From Novosphingobium sp. UBA6272 (GTDB lineage Bacteria; Pseudomonadota; Alphaproteobacteria; Sphingomonadales; Sphingomonadaceae): DNA of 64,000 nt. The notes below the pieces were generated by a model. The model was not told the DNA's origin. It saw nothing but the letters and a program-made list of their open reading frames with translations, and did no database searches. Location of the stretch: NCBI RefSeq assembly GCF_002440635.1, contig NZ_DJUW01000026.1, positions 205,565-269,564 of the forward strand, in the 5' to 3' direction. Both the position numbers and the translations under genes were made by a program. Below, piece by piece: positions 42,769 to 51,097 of this stretch; within the stretch, counting starts at the first letter, position 1; every line of letters starts with the position of its first letter.

Positions 42769-43344
42769 ATGACACGCCGCTGGCCACTGCTGTTGGGCCT
42801 GATAGCCGGACTGGCCGCGATATATCTCGGGCTCGCCACGGGCAGCGATGCCGCAGATCAATGGGGCCGCGCCGCGCGCTGGACGGCGCGGATCGGGCTG
42901 CCGATCTTTCTGCTGACCTATGCCGCCTCGTCGCTCGGGCGGCTCTGGCCAAATGACCTGACCCGGGCCATCTGGCGTAACCGGCGCTGGTGGGGACTGG
43001 GCTTTGCCGCCAGCCATTCGATCCACCTTTACGCCCTGATCCGCGCCCTCCAGGCCAGCGGTGAAGAGCGCACGCTGGCTTCGCTGATCCCGGGAGGCCT
43101 TGCCTATCTGGCGATCTTCCTGATGGCGCTGACCTCCAACGACGCGGCCATGCGGGTGCTGGGCAAGAACTGGAAGCGGCTCCACAGCGCCGGAATTCAC
43201 TACATCTGGCTGATCTTCATGCTCGCCTATGCCGGACGTTTTGCCGAACCGGGCAAATTGCCAGAGGCCAGCTATGGGGTGTTGCTGTGTCTGGTCGCGC
43301 TGGCCTTGCGGATCGCAGCCTGGCGCAAGGGCAAGCGGACCTAG
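42769..43344 (+). CDS. Ferric-reductase-like transmembrane protein
   Basis: A 191-residue protein with six membrane helices and conserved His residues in AASHSIHLYALI and LHSAGIHYIWLIFM, as expected for bis-heme binding in the MsrQ/YedZ-type ferric reductase domain. There is no msrP gene nearby, so MsrQ is not proven. It ends in a 4-base convergent overlap with serB. Confidence 0.85.
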   Translation: MTRRWPLLLGLIAGLAAIYLGLATGSDAADQWGRAARWTARIGLPIFLLTYAASSLGRLWPNDLTRAIWRNRRWWGLGFAASHSIHLYALIRALQASGEERTLASLIPGGLAYLAIFLMALTSNDAAMRVLGKNWKRLHSAGIHYIWLIFMLAYAGRFAEPGKLPEASYGVLLCLVALALRIAAWRKGKRT

Positions 43345-44216
43345 GCCCACTCTCCTTCCGGAATCCCTAGCAGCCGCAATACGTCGGTCAGGTCGCCGCG
43401 GTCGATCGCGCCGTTGGCGGCAGCGCGGGCCTTGGGCTTGGCGTGATAGGCCAGACCATAGCTGGCTGCGACCAGCATGGGGATGTCGTTTGCTCCATCG
43501 CCGGTCGCCAGGCTGGCCGCCCCGCCCCGCGCTTCGACCGCACCGCGCAGCACCGCTTCCTTGACCGCGCTGTCGACAATGTCACCAATAAGGCCGCCGG
43601 TCAGCTTGCCGTGGCTCACCGCCAGCCGGTTGCCGACCACCCGCTCAAACCCAAGCCGCTCCCCGACCGGATCGGCGAACTGGTGAAACCCGCCAGTAAC
43701 CAGCACCGTCTCGCAGCCATGGGCCTTCAGCGTGGCGACCAGGGTCCGCGCGCCGGGCATGTCGGTGATCCGCTGGTCGAGGCACTGCTGGATCGCATCC
43801 TCCCCCAGCCCGCCGAGCAGGCGCACCCGCTCGCCCAGCGCTTCGGCAAAATCGAGTTCACCCTGCATCGCGCGTTCGGTGATCGCGGCGATCTGGTCCT
43901 TGATCCCGGCAAAGTCGCCCAGTTCATCTATGCATTCCTGGCCAATCATGGTCGAATCCATGTCGGAGACGAATACCCCCGGCACCTGCGGCAGGTGATC
44001 GACGATCAGGTGGTCCGAGGAACTGAAATGCCGATCAATCACGCCGCGAACCGCGACCGGATCGGCATCCTGGGCCATGAATTGCAACACTGTGTCGAGC
44101 CCCGGCAGCGAATCTGCGCCCAGGACTTTCGCGCCCTGCGCTTCGATCGCGTGAACCGCTGCATCGAGATGGGCGGACAAGACCGCCGGTTCTGCTATCA
44201 CGCGGGCAATGAGCAC
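43341..44216 (-). CDS. serB: Phosphoserine phosphatase
   Basis: A 291-residue HAD-superfamily enzyme for the last step of serine synthesis. An N-terminal ACT-like region precedes VFVSDMDSTMIGQECIDE (nucleophile Asp), VTGGFHQFADPVGERLGFE and ATGDGANDIPML. The GTG at 44216 gives the family-like N-terminus LIARVIAEPAVL and overlaps the divergent miaA start by 8 bases; a second GTG at 44201 would avoid this. Confidence 0.95.
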   Translation of the reverse strand: MLIARVIAEPAVLSAHLDAAVHAIEAQGAKVLGADSLPGLDTVLQFMAQDADPVAVRGVIDRHFSSSDHLIVDHLPQVPGVFVSDMDSTMIGQECIDELGDFAGIKDQIAAITERAMQGELDFAEALGERVRLLGGLGEDAIQQCLDQRITDMPGARTLVATLKAHGCETVLVTGGFHQFADPVGERLGFERVVGNRLAVSHGKLTGGLIGDIVDSAVKEAVLRGAVEARGGAASLATGDGANDIPMLVAASYGLAYHAKPKARAAANGAIDRGDLTDVLRLLGIPEGEWA

Positions 44217-45165
44217 GTTGGAATCCCCTGAATCGGCAGGCAAGCCGCCGCTGGCGCTCATCGCAGGGCCGACCGCCAGCGGCAAGAGCGATGTCGCGGT
44301 GCAGCTGGCCATACGATTGCGCGACGCCGGCCGTGAAGCCGTGGTGATCAATGCCGATAGCGCGCAGGTCTATGCCGACCTCGCGGTGCTGAGCGCCCGC
44401 CCCTCGGTGGAGGAGATGCGTGGGATCGAGCACCGCCTGTTCGGGGAATGGGACGGCGCCGAAGCCTGCTCTGCGGCTGACTGGGCAGCACGGGCAAGCG
44501 ACGTCATTGCCGAGGTTCATGCCCGCGGCGCGGTGCCGATCCTGGTTGGCGGGACCGGGCTGTACCTGCGCACGCTACTCGACGGAATCGCGCCGGTACC
44601 GCCGATCGATCCCGCCGTGCGGGAACTTGTGAGGGCGATGCCGGTGGCCGAGGCCTATGCGGCGCTGCAAGTCGAGGACCCGCCGCGCGCCGCCGTGCTC
44701 TCTCCGGCTGATACCGCCCGCGTTGCCCGCGCACTGGAGGTCGTGCGCTCGACTGGCCGCTCACTGGCGGCGTGGCAGGCCGATCTGGTCGGCGGAATTG
44801 GAGCAATAGTTGCGCTGCACCCGGCCGTGCTCCTGCCGCCGCGCGATTGGCTATACCATCGCTGCGACCTGCGCTTTGCCATGATGCTGGACCGGGGCGC
44901 GCTGGCCGAAGTCGAAGCGCTGCTGGCACGGCGGCTCGATCCGGCTCTTCCCGTCATGCGGGCGATTGGTGTGCCCGAATTGAGCGCGCTGCTGGCCGGA
45001 GAGATCAGCCGCGACGAGGCTGCCGCGCGCGGTGCCCAGGCCACCCGTAACTATGCCAAGCGCCAGTTCACCTGGTTCCGCAACCAGCCCCCGCCCGAAT
45101 GGCAGCGCATTGAGTCAGAACATTACGATCTGGAACAAATGTTCGCATCATTATTGCGCGATTAG
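44209..45165 (+). CDS. miaA: tRNA dimethylallyltransferase
   Basis: A 318-residue enzyme that isopentenylates A37 of tRNAs reading UNN codons. The P-loop GPTASGKSDVAVQLA is at the N-terminus, with VINADSAQVYADLAVLSARP, LVGGTGLYLRTLLDG and NYAKRQFTWFRNQ. Its start overlaps serB on the other strand. The ilv genes follow after 148 bases. Confidence 0.97.
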   Translation: MSTLESPESAGKPPLALIAGPTASGKSDVAVQLAIRLRDAGREAVVINADSAQVYADLAVLSARPSVEEMRGIEHRLFGEWDGAEACSAADWAARASDVIAEVHARGAVPILVGGTGLYLRTLLDGIAPVPPIDPAVRELVRAMPVAEAYAALQVEDPPRAAVLSPADTARVARALEVVRSTGRSLAAWQADLVGGIGAIVALHPAVLLPPRDWLYHRCDLRFAMMLDRGALAEVEALLARRLDPALPVMRAIGVPELSALLAGEISRDEAAARGAQATRNYAKRQFTWFRNQPPPEWQRIESEHYDLEQMFASLLRD

Positions 45166-45209
45166 GGGTTGACGCGTTATTTTCCATCGCCTAGAGGCGT
45201 GCCCACGAT

Positions 45210-45317
45210 ATGCGCTTGCGCATTGGTCCCGAGTTGGAGAGGAGACCCGGCACAGCCCGCTGTGCCGGGTCGTCCATTTCAGGCCGGACGACGATTTGGA
45301 AAGGTGATTTGAGGTGA
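45210..45317 (+). promoter_or_regulatory. ilvB leader: possible upstream ORF and strong hairpin
   Basis: A 35-codon frame runs from ATG 45210 to a TGA that overlaps the ilvB GTG start (GTGA). It begins MRLRIGPELERRPG and is not markedly rich in Ile, Val or Leu. A perfect 11-bp stem (GACCCGGCACA and its complement, 45244-45271) lies inside it. TTGACG near 45170 could be a -35 box. It may couple or attenuate ilvB expression. Confidence 0.4.
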
Positions 45318-47056
45318 GCGAGGAGCGCAGCGGCGCCAGCATCCTGGTCGAAAGCCTGGTCCGCCAGGGGGTGGAATTCGTCTTCGGCTATCCCGGCGGC
45401 GCGGTCCTGCCGATCTATGACGCCTTGTTCGGCGATGCCCGGATCCGCCACATCCTGGTCCGGCACGAGGCCGGCGCGGCCCATGCGGCCGAAGGCTATG
45501 CCCGCTCCACCGGCAAGCCGGGGGTGGTGCTGGTCACATCCGGCCCCGGTGCAACCAATGCGGTCACCGGGATCGCCGATGCCTTTATGGATTCGATTCC
45601 GCTGGTGGTAATCACTGGGCAGGTCCCGACCGGGCTGATCGGTTCCGATGCCTTCCAGGAAGCCGACACGATCGGCATCACCCGCCACTGCACCAAGCAC
45701 AATTACCTGGTCAAAGACCCGGGTGAGCTTGCCGCGATCATCGATGAGGCATTCCAGATCGCCACCACCGGCCGCCCCGGCCCGGTGGTGATCGACATTC
45801 CCAAGGACGTCCAGATCGCCATGGCCAGCTGGAGCGAAGCCGCGCCGCAGCGCCATATCCGCTACAACCCGCCCAGCACCGGCAGCGACCGCGATATCGC
45901 CAAGGCGATCGAGCTGCTCGCCAATGCCAAGGCGCCGATCTTCTACACCGGCGGCGGGGTGATCAACTCCGGCCCGCGCGCGACCGAGCTGCTGCGCCAG
46001 CTTCAGGCGCTGACCGGCGCGCCGGTCACCTCGACGCTGATGGGCCTCGGCGCCTTCCCGGCCGACCATCCCGATTGGCTCGGCATGCTGGGCATGCACG
46101 GCACGTTTGAAGCCAACATGGCGATGAACCGGGCCGACCTGATGGTCTGTGTCGGCGCGCGCTTTGACGACCGGGTCACCGGCCGGCTCGATGCCTTCGC
46201 CCCCAATTCGACCAAGATCCACATCGATATCGACCGCGCCTCGATAAACAAGACGGTCCATGTCGACCTGCCGATCCTGGGCGATTGCGCCGCAGTGCTG
46301 GACCAGCTGGTCCAGGCCTGGGGCACCCGCAAGGCGCAGGATCTGACCGAATGGAAGGCCCGGATCGACGGCTGGCGTGCAAGGCTGAGCCTGGCCTATC
46401 CGGCCAACAAGACCGCGATCATGCCGCAACTGGCGGTTGAGCGGCTGTTCGAACTGACCAAACACCGCAATCCGATCATCGCCACCGAAGTCGGGCAGCA
46501 TCAGATGTGGGCGGCGCAGTACTTTCCGTTCTACGCCCCCAACAAGTGGCTGACCTCGGGCGGGCTTGGTACGATGGGCTATGGCCTGCCCGCCGCGATC
46601 GGAGCGCAGCTGGGCAATCCGGACGATCTGGTGATCGACATTGCCGGCGACGCCTCGATCCAGATGAACATCCAAGAACTTGGCACCGCCACCCAGTTCC
46701 GCTTGCCGGTCAAGGTCTTCGTGCTCAACAACGAATGGATGGGCATGGTCCGCCAGTGGCAGGAACTGACTTATGAAAGCCGCTATTCCAGCTCCTATTC
46801 GGACAGCCTGCCCGATTTCGTGAAGCTGGCCGAAGCCTATGGCTGGAAGGGCATCCGGATCGAGAACGAAAGCCAGCTTGACGCCGGAATCCAGGCAATG
46901 ATCGACCATGACGGGCCGGTGATCGTCGATTGCCTGGTTGCCAAGGAAGCCAACTGCTTCCCGATGATCCCCAGCGGCGCCGCGCATACCGACATGATCC
47001 TCTATGGCGACAGCGTCGCCGGGACCATGGACGACGAAGCCAAGGCGCTGGTGTGA
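45314..47056 (+). CDS. ilvB: Acetolactate synthase, large subunit
   Basis: A 580-residue ThDP enzyme that makes acetolactate or acetohydroxybutyrate for branched-chain amino acids. The ThDP Glu is in VRHEAGAAHAAEGYAR, the FAD-region motif is VGARFDDRVTGRLDAF, and the ThDP-Mg motif is IAGDASIQMNIQELGTATQF. It starts at GTG 45314. A repeat A element separates it from ilvN. Confidence 0.98.
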   Translation: MSEERSGASILVESLVRQGVEFVFGYPGGAVLPIYDALFGDARIRHILVRHEAGAAHAAEGYARSTGKPGVVLVTSGPGATNAVTGIADAFMDSIPLVVITGQVPTGLIGSDAFQEADTIGITRHCTKHNYLVKDPGELAAIIDEAFQIATTGRPGPVVIDIPKDVQIAMASWSEAAPQRHIRYNPPSTGSDRDIAKAIELLANAKAPIFYTGGGVINSGPRATELLRQLQALTGAPVTSTLMGLGAFPADHPDWLGMLGMHGTFEANMAMNRADLMVCVGARFDDRVTGRLDAFAPNSTKIHIDIDRASINKTVHVDLPILGDCAAVLDQLVQAWGTRKAQDLTEWKARIDGWRARLSLAYPANKTAIMPQLAVERLFELTKHRNPIIATEVGQHQMWAAQYFPFYAPNKWLTSGGLGTMGYGLPAAIGAQLGNPDDLVIDIAGDASIQMNIQELGTATQFRLPVKVFVLNNEWMGMVRQWQELTYESRYSSSYSDSLPDFVKLAEAYGWKGIRIENESQLDAGIQAMIDHDGPVIVDCLVAKEANCFPMIPSGAAHTDMILYGDSVAGTMDDEAKALV

Positions 47057-47085
47057 TGGAATTCGATCTCCAAAGTCATGACCTT

Positions 47086-47220
47086 GCCCCCCTCCCGCAG
47101 GCGGGAGGGGTTAGGGGTGGGCGCGACCGTCAGGTCGAGTGGGCCGCACGGCCCACCCCGCTGCGACTAGGTTCGTTGCACTCACCAAGTCTCGCTCCCC
47201 TCCCGCCTGCGGGAGGGGCG
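47086..47220. repeat. Repeat family A inside the ilv operon
   Basis: Palindromes CCCCTCCCGCAGGCGGGAGG (near 47089) and CCCCTCCCGCCTGCGGGAGG (near 47197) bracket an interior with no gene. The unit lies between ilvB and ilvN. Its 3' end supplies the sequence just before the ilvN start. Confidence 0.8.
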
Positions 47221-47228
47221 GAAGCATC

Positions 47229-47744
47229 ATGAAGATCAAGCACGAAGCCTCCGAACGCCACGTTCTGACGATCACGGTCGATAACGAGGCGGGGATCCTG
47301 GCCAAGATCGCCGGGCTGTTCACCGCGCGCGGCTATAATATCGACAGCCTGACGGTGGCCGACATTACCGAGAACCACGCGGTCAGCCGGATCACGATCG
47401 TCACCCACGGCCCGCCGGCGGTGATCGACCAGATCCACGCGCAACTCGATCGGCTGGTCCCGGTCCACAAGGTTATCGACCTGACCGAAGCCGGCGACCA
47501 CGTCGAGCGCGAGCTGGCGCTGGTCAAGGTGGCCGGTGTGGGTGACGCCCGGGTCGAGGCGCTGCGCCTGGCCGAGGTATTCCGCGCTTCGGTGATCGAC
47601 ACCACGACGTCGAGCTTCGTGTTCGAACTGACCGGCGCCCCGGACAAGATCGACCGCTTCGTCGCGCTGATGCGCGAACTGGGGCTGGTCGAAGTCGGCC
47701 GCACCGGCGTGGTCGGGATGATGCGGGGAGCCAGCGCGGCTTAG
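47229..47744 (+). CDS. ilvN: Acetolactate synthase, small regulatory subunit
   Basis: A 171-residue subunit that confers valine feedback. The N-terminal ACT domain reads HVLTITVDNEAGILAKIAGL, and NIDSLTVADITENHAVSRIT is also typical. The start MKIKHEASERH at 47229 excludes a 30-residue extension coded by the repeat A element. ilvC follows after 136 bases containing a repeat B copy. Confidence 0.97.
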   Translation: MKIKHEASERHVLTITVDNEAGILAKIAGLFTARGYNIDSLTVADITENHAVSRITIVTHGPPAVIDQIHAQLDRLVPVHKVIDLTEAGDHVERELALVKVAGVGDARVEALRLAEVFRASVIDTTTSSFVFELTGAPDKIDRFVALMRELGLVEVGRTGVVGMMRGASAA

Positions 47745-47770
47745 GATTCACCCCTACCCTCTCCTGCACC

Positions 47771-47861
47771 GTCACCCTGAACTCGTTTCAGGGTCCATGG
47801 TGCCTCACAGGCCAGGGCAGGATTTGTTGCACAATGGATGCTGAAACAAGTTCAGCATGAC
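47771..47861. repeat. Repeat family B, short copy between ilvN and ilvC
   Basis: Inverted arms at 47771-47798 and 47834-47861 with a short 35-base loop. The arms match those at 41008-41144 with a few changes. Confidence 0.8.
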
Positions 47862-47880
47862 GTTTGAATAGGAAGCGGAA

Positions 47881-48900
47881 ATGAAGGTTTACTACGACGC
47901 CGATTGCGATCTCAACCTGGTTACCGGCAAGAAGATCGCCGTGCTCGGCTATGGCAGCCAGGGCCACGCCCATGCCCAGAACCTGCGCGACAGCGGCGTA
48001 AAGGACGTGGCGATCGCGCTGCGCCCGGGCTCGGCCAGCGCCAAGAAGGCCGAAGGTGCGGGCTTCAAGGTGATGGACAACAAGGCCGCCGCAGCCTGGG
48101 CCGACGTGTTGATGATCCTTGCCCCCGACGAGCATCAGGCGGCAATCTGGGCCGACGATATCAAGGGCAACCTGCGCCCCGGCGCCGCCCTTGCCTTTGC
48201 TCACGGCCTCAATATCCACTTCGGGCTGATCGAAGTTCCCGCCGACATCGACGTGATCATGATCGCCCCCAAGGGCCCCGGTCACACCGTGCGCGGTGAG
48301 TACCTCAAGGGCGGCGGCGTGCCGTGCCTGATCGCGGTCCACCAGGACGCCACCGGCAATGCCCATGACGTTGCCCTGGCCTATGCTTCCGGCGTCGGCG
48401 GTGGCCGCAGCGGCATCATCGAGACCAACTTCAAGGAAGAATGCGAAACCGATCTGTTCGGTGAACAGGCCGTGCTCTGCGGCGGGATCACTCACCTGAT
48501 CCAGGCCGGGTTCGAAACGCTGGTCGAAGCCGGTTACGCCCCGGAAATGGCCTATTTCGAATGCCTCCACGAAACCAAGCTGATCGTCGACCTGCTCTAT
48601 GAAGGCGGCATCGCCAACATGCGCTATTCGATCAGCAACACCGCAGAATACGGCGACATCACCACCGGCCCGCGGATCATCACCGCCGAAACCAAGGCCG
48701 AGATGAAGCGCGTGCTGGCTGACATCCAGTCGGGCCGTTTCGTCAAGAACTTCGTGCTCGACAACCGCGCCGGCCAGCCCGAGCTGAAGGCCGCCCGTAA
48801 AGCCGCCGAGGCGCACCCGATCGAACAGACCGGAGCTCAGCTGCGCGCGATGATGCCGTGGATCGGCAAGAACAAGCTGGTTGATCAGGAAAAGAACTGA
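47881..48900 (+). CDS. ilvC: Ketol-acid reductoisomerase
   Basis: A 339-residue class I enzyme that converts acetolactate to dihydroxyisovalerate. The NADPH-binding motif is VLGYGSQGHAHAQNLRDSG; KGPGHTVRGEY and the metal ligands in EQAVLCGGITHLIQAGFETL and LYEGGIANMRYSISNTAE are present. It is the last gene of the ilvBNC cluster and ends at a strong terminator. Confidence 0.98.
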   Translation: MKVYYDADCDLNLVTGKKIAVLGYGSQGHAHAQNLRDSGVKDVAIALRPGSASAKKAEGAGFKVMDNKAAAAWADVLMILAPDEHQAAIWADDIKGNLRPGAALAFAHGLNIHFGLIEVPADIDVIMIAPKGPGHTVRGEYLKGGGVPCLIAVHQDATGNAHDVALAYASGVGGGRSGIIETNFKEECETDLFGEQAVLCGGITHLIQAGFETLVEAGYAPEMAYFECLHETKLIVDLLYEGGIANMRYSISNTAEYGDITTGPRIITAETKAEMKRVLADIQSGRFVKNFVLDNRAGQPELKAARKAAEAHPIEQTGAQLRAMMPWIGKNKLVDQEKN

Positions 48901-48927
48901 TCGCTCGGCCTAGGCTGAAAACGAATG

Positions 48928-48955
48928 AGGCCCGGGTTTACGCCCGGGCCTTTTT
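48928..48955 (+). terminator. Intrinsic terminator after ilvC
   Basis: A 9-bp stem AGGCCCGGG/CCCGGGCCT with a 6-base loop is followed by TTTTT. The minus strand of the same bases encodes the last residues (KKARA) and stop of the convergent permease gene, so the hairpin is partly coding. Confidence 0.85.
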
Positions 48956-50332
48956 CATTGCCGCAAACCCCAGCAGGAACGCGCCAGCCACCAGCAGGCT
49001 GGTCCAAAGCTCAATCTGCCGCGCCGGGCTGATCGCCATGAACAGCAGCACCGCCGCCATCACCGCGATGGTCGCCCAGGTCAGCCAGGGGAATAGCCAC
49101 ATCCGCACTTGCAGCTTCTCGGGCGCGGTTTTCTCCAGCCGGTTGCGGATCCGCAGCTGCGCCGCCGCACAGAGGATGTAGAGCAACAGCATCGTCGCGC
49201 CCGATGAATTGATCAGGAAGCTGAACACCCTATCGGGTGAAACCCGCTCGGCGATATAGGCGGCATAGCTGAACAGGCTGGCCATCACGATCGCGCGGGC
49301 TGGCACCTTGCGGTTGTTGACCGCCACCAGCCACTGCGGCGCATCGCCATGCTTGGCGAGGCCGAAAAGCGTGCGCGAGGTAATGTAGAGGCTGGAATTG
49401 AGGCACGAAAGCACCGCGACCAGCACCAGACAGGTCATGATGAATTTACCGCCGGGCACGTGGATCGCCTCCAGCGTGGCGGCGAACGGCGAATAGCCTG
49501 CGACCACCCCGTTCCACGGCAGGATCGCCACGATCAGCGCCAGCGTGATGACGTAGAACACCAGAATCCGAGCCGAGACCGAGAGCGAAAGCCGGGCGAT
49601 AACCTTGCCGCTTTCCTTGCTTTCGGCGGCAGCAATGGTGGCGATTTCGGCGCCGCACATGGTGAAGATGGTCGATGCCACCGCCGCCAGCACCAGCCCC
49701 CAGCCATTGGGAGCAAATCCGCCGTGCTGGGTCCAGTTGGCGACGCTGGCCCCGGCCGGATTGGTGAAGCCGAGCACCCAGGCCCCGGCAATCGCGATAA
49801 AGGCCAGGATCGCGCCGACCTTGATCAGCGAGAACCAAAACTCAAACTCACCGTAGGCGCGGGTCGAGAGCAGGTTGACCGCAGTCAGCGCCAGCATCAG
49901 TGCCACGCCGATCTGCCATTCGGCGAACATCGGGTACCATTCGTGCAGGATCTTGGCCCCGGCCACCGCCTCTACCGCGACGACCACGGCCCAGAAATAC
50001 CAGTAGAGCCAGCCGGACAGGAACCCGGCCCAATGGCCAATCCCTTCGCGCGCGAAATCCGGGAAGGCCTGCACGCCTTCCAGCGAGCTCGCCATTTCCG
50101 AGATCATCCGCATCACCAGCATCACCGCCAGCCCGGCAATCGCGAAAGAGACTACCGCCGCCGGTCCGACCTGGCTGATCGTGGTCGATGAACCGACGAA
50201 CAGCCCCGCCCCAATGATCCCGCCCAGCGTGATCATGGTGACGTGGCGGTTTTCCAGGCTGCGGCCGAGCTGCGTGTCGCTGTGCCCGATCAGCGCTTCG
50301 GCTTCCTCGGTGGTGGTAAACTGATTGCTCAT
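48938..50332 (-). CDS. APC-family amino-acid permease
   Basis: A 464-residue inner-membrane transporter with twelve hydrophobic segments. The first helix has the diagnostic TMITLGGIIGAGLFVGSSTT, and RAYGEFEFWFSLIKVGAILA is the conserved central region of the GabP/CycA/ProY-type amino-acid permeases. The substrate cannot be fixed. Its last codons lie within the ilvC terminator. Confidence 0.93.
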   Translation of the reverse strand: MSNQFTTTEEAEALIGHSDTQLGRSLENRHVTMITLGGIIGAGLFVGSSTTISQVGPAAVVSFAIAGLAVMLVMRMISEMASSLEGVQAFPDFAREGIGHWAGFLSGWLYWYFWAVVVAVEAVAGAKILHEWYPMFAEWQIGVALMLALTAVNLLSTRAYGEFEFWFSLIKVGAILAFIAIAGAWVLGFTNPAGASVANWTQHGGFAPNGWGLVLAAVASTIFTMCGAEIATIAAAESKESGKVIARLSLSVSARILVFYVITLALIVAILPWNGVVAGYSPFAATLEAIHVPGGKFIMTCLVLVAVLSCLNSSLYITSRTLFGLAKHGDAPQWLVAVNNRKVPARAIVMASLFSYAAYIAERVSPDRVFSFLINSSGATMLLLYILCAAAQLRIRNRLEKTAPEKLQVRMWLFPWLTWATIAVMAAVLLFMAISPARQIELWTSLLVAGAFLLGFAAMKKARA

Positions 50333-50463
50333 TGGCGCTTTGCTCCCCTAGTGCCGCAGACTTAGCCGATGCCCGCCGCAGGGCAAGGGGGGGCCGTCGC
50401 CATTCACTTGACCGCAAGCGCTGCTCTGCGATGGTCCAGCGCGAGCCTTTCAGGAGAATCCGC

Positions 50464-51093
50464 ATGTTCCGCCCTGCCCTTGCCGCCCTTGCCTTGCTGG
50501 GAACCTCCGCCGCGCTGTGGGCGGCAGGTTCGCCGCCGGGCGCCCCCGATCCGGCACGGGTCACGGCCGGAACCTACAAGGTCGATCCGCTCCACACCCT
50601 GGTTGGCTGGAAGGTCAACCACCTTGGCTTCAACGATTACTTCGGCTTGTTCGGTTCGGTCAGCGGCAGCCTGGTGCTTGATCCGGCCGATCTGTCAGCG
50701 GCGCGGGTTGCCGTGCGGATTCCGGTGCGCAAGGTCATCACCGCCAGCGAAGGGCTGACCGGGCATCTGCTGCGCGATGCCAAGGGCGGCGGCAAGCCCG
50801 ATTACTTCGGCAGTCGCCCGGGCGACGCCCTGTTCGTCTCGACCAAGGTCAGCCCGATGGACGATGGCCGCAGCGCAGCGATCGACGGCAACCTGACGCT
50901 GAACGGGGTCACCAAACCGCTGACCATCCTCGCGACCTTTTCAGGCGCGGGGAAGAACCCGCTCAGTGGCAAACAGACCGTCGGTTTTCATGGCGCGGCA
51001 ACGCTCAAGCGCTCGGATTGGGGGCTGAGCGGTGATGTACCGCTGGTTGGCGATCAGGTCAGCCTGAGCATCACCGCCGCTTTTGAGAAGTAG
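50464..51093 (+). CDS. YceI family periplasmic protein
   Basis: A 209-residue protein with a signal peptide (FRPALAALALLGTSAALWAA) and a lipocalin-like YceI domain: AGTYKVDPLHTLVGWKVNHL at the front and LTLNGVTKPLTILATFSGAG later. Members bind isoprenoid quinone-like molecules. ATG 50464 follows AGGAG. It is divergent from the permease and convergent with an epoxide hydrolase gene. Confidence 0.93.
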   Translation: MFRPALAALALLGTSAALWAAGSPPGAPDPARVTAGTYKVDPLHTLVGWKVNHLGFNDYFGLFGSVSGSLVLDPADLSAARVAVRIPVRKVITASEGLTGHLLRDAKGGGKPDYFGSRPGDALFVSTKVSPMDDGRSAAIDGNLTLNGVTKPLTILATFSGAGKNPLSGKQTVGFHGAATLKRSDWGLSGDVPLVGDQVSLSITAAFEK

Positions 51094-51097
51094 GTGG

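Noticed and set aside
45191..46987. 598-residue minus-strand frame opposite ilvB
   Set aside because: Antisense shadow of a certain gene, with no domain.
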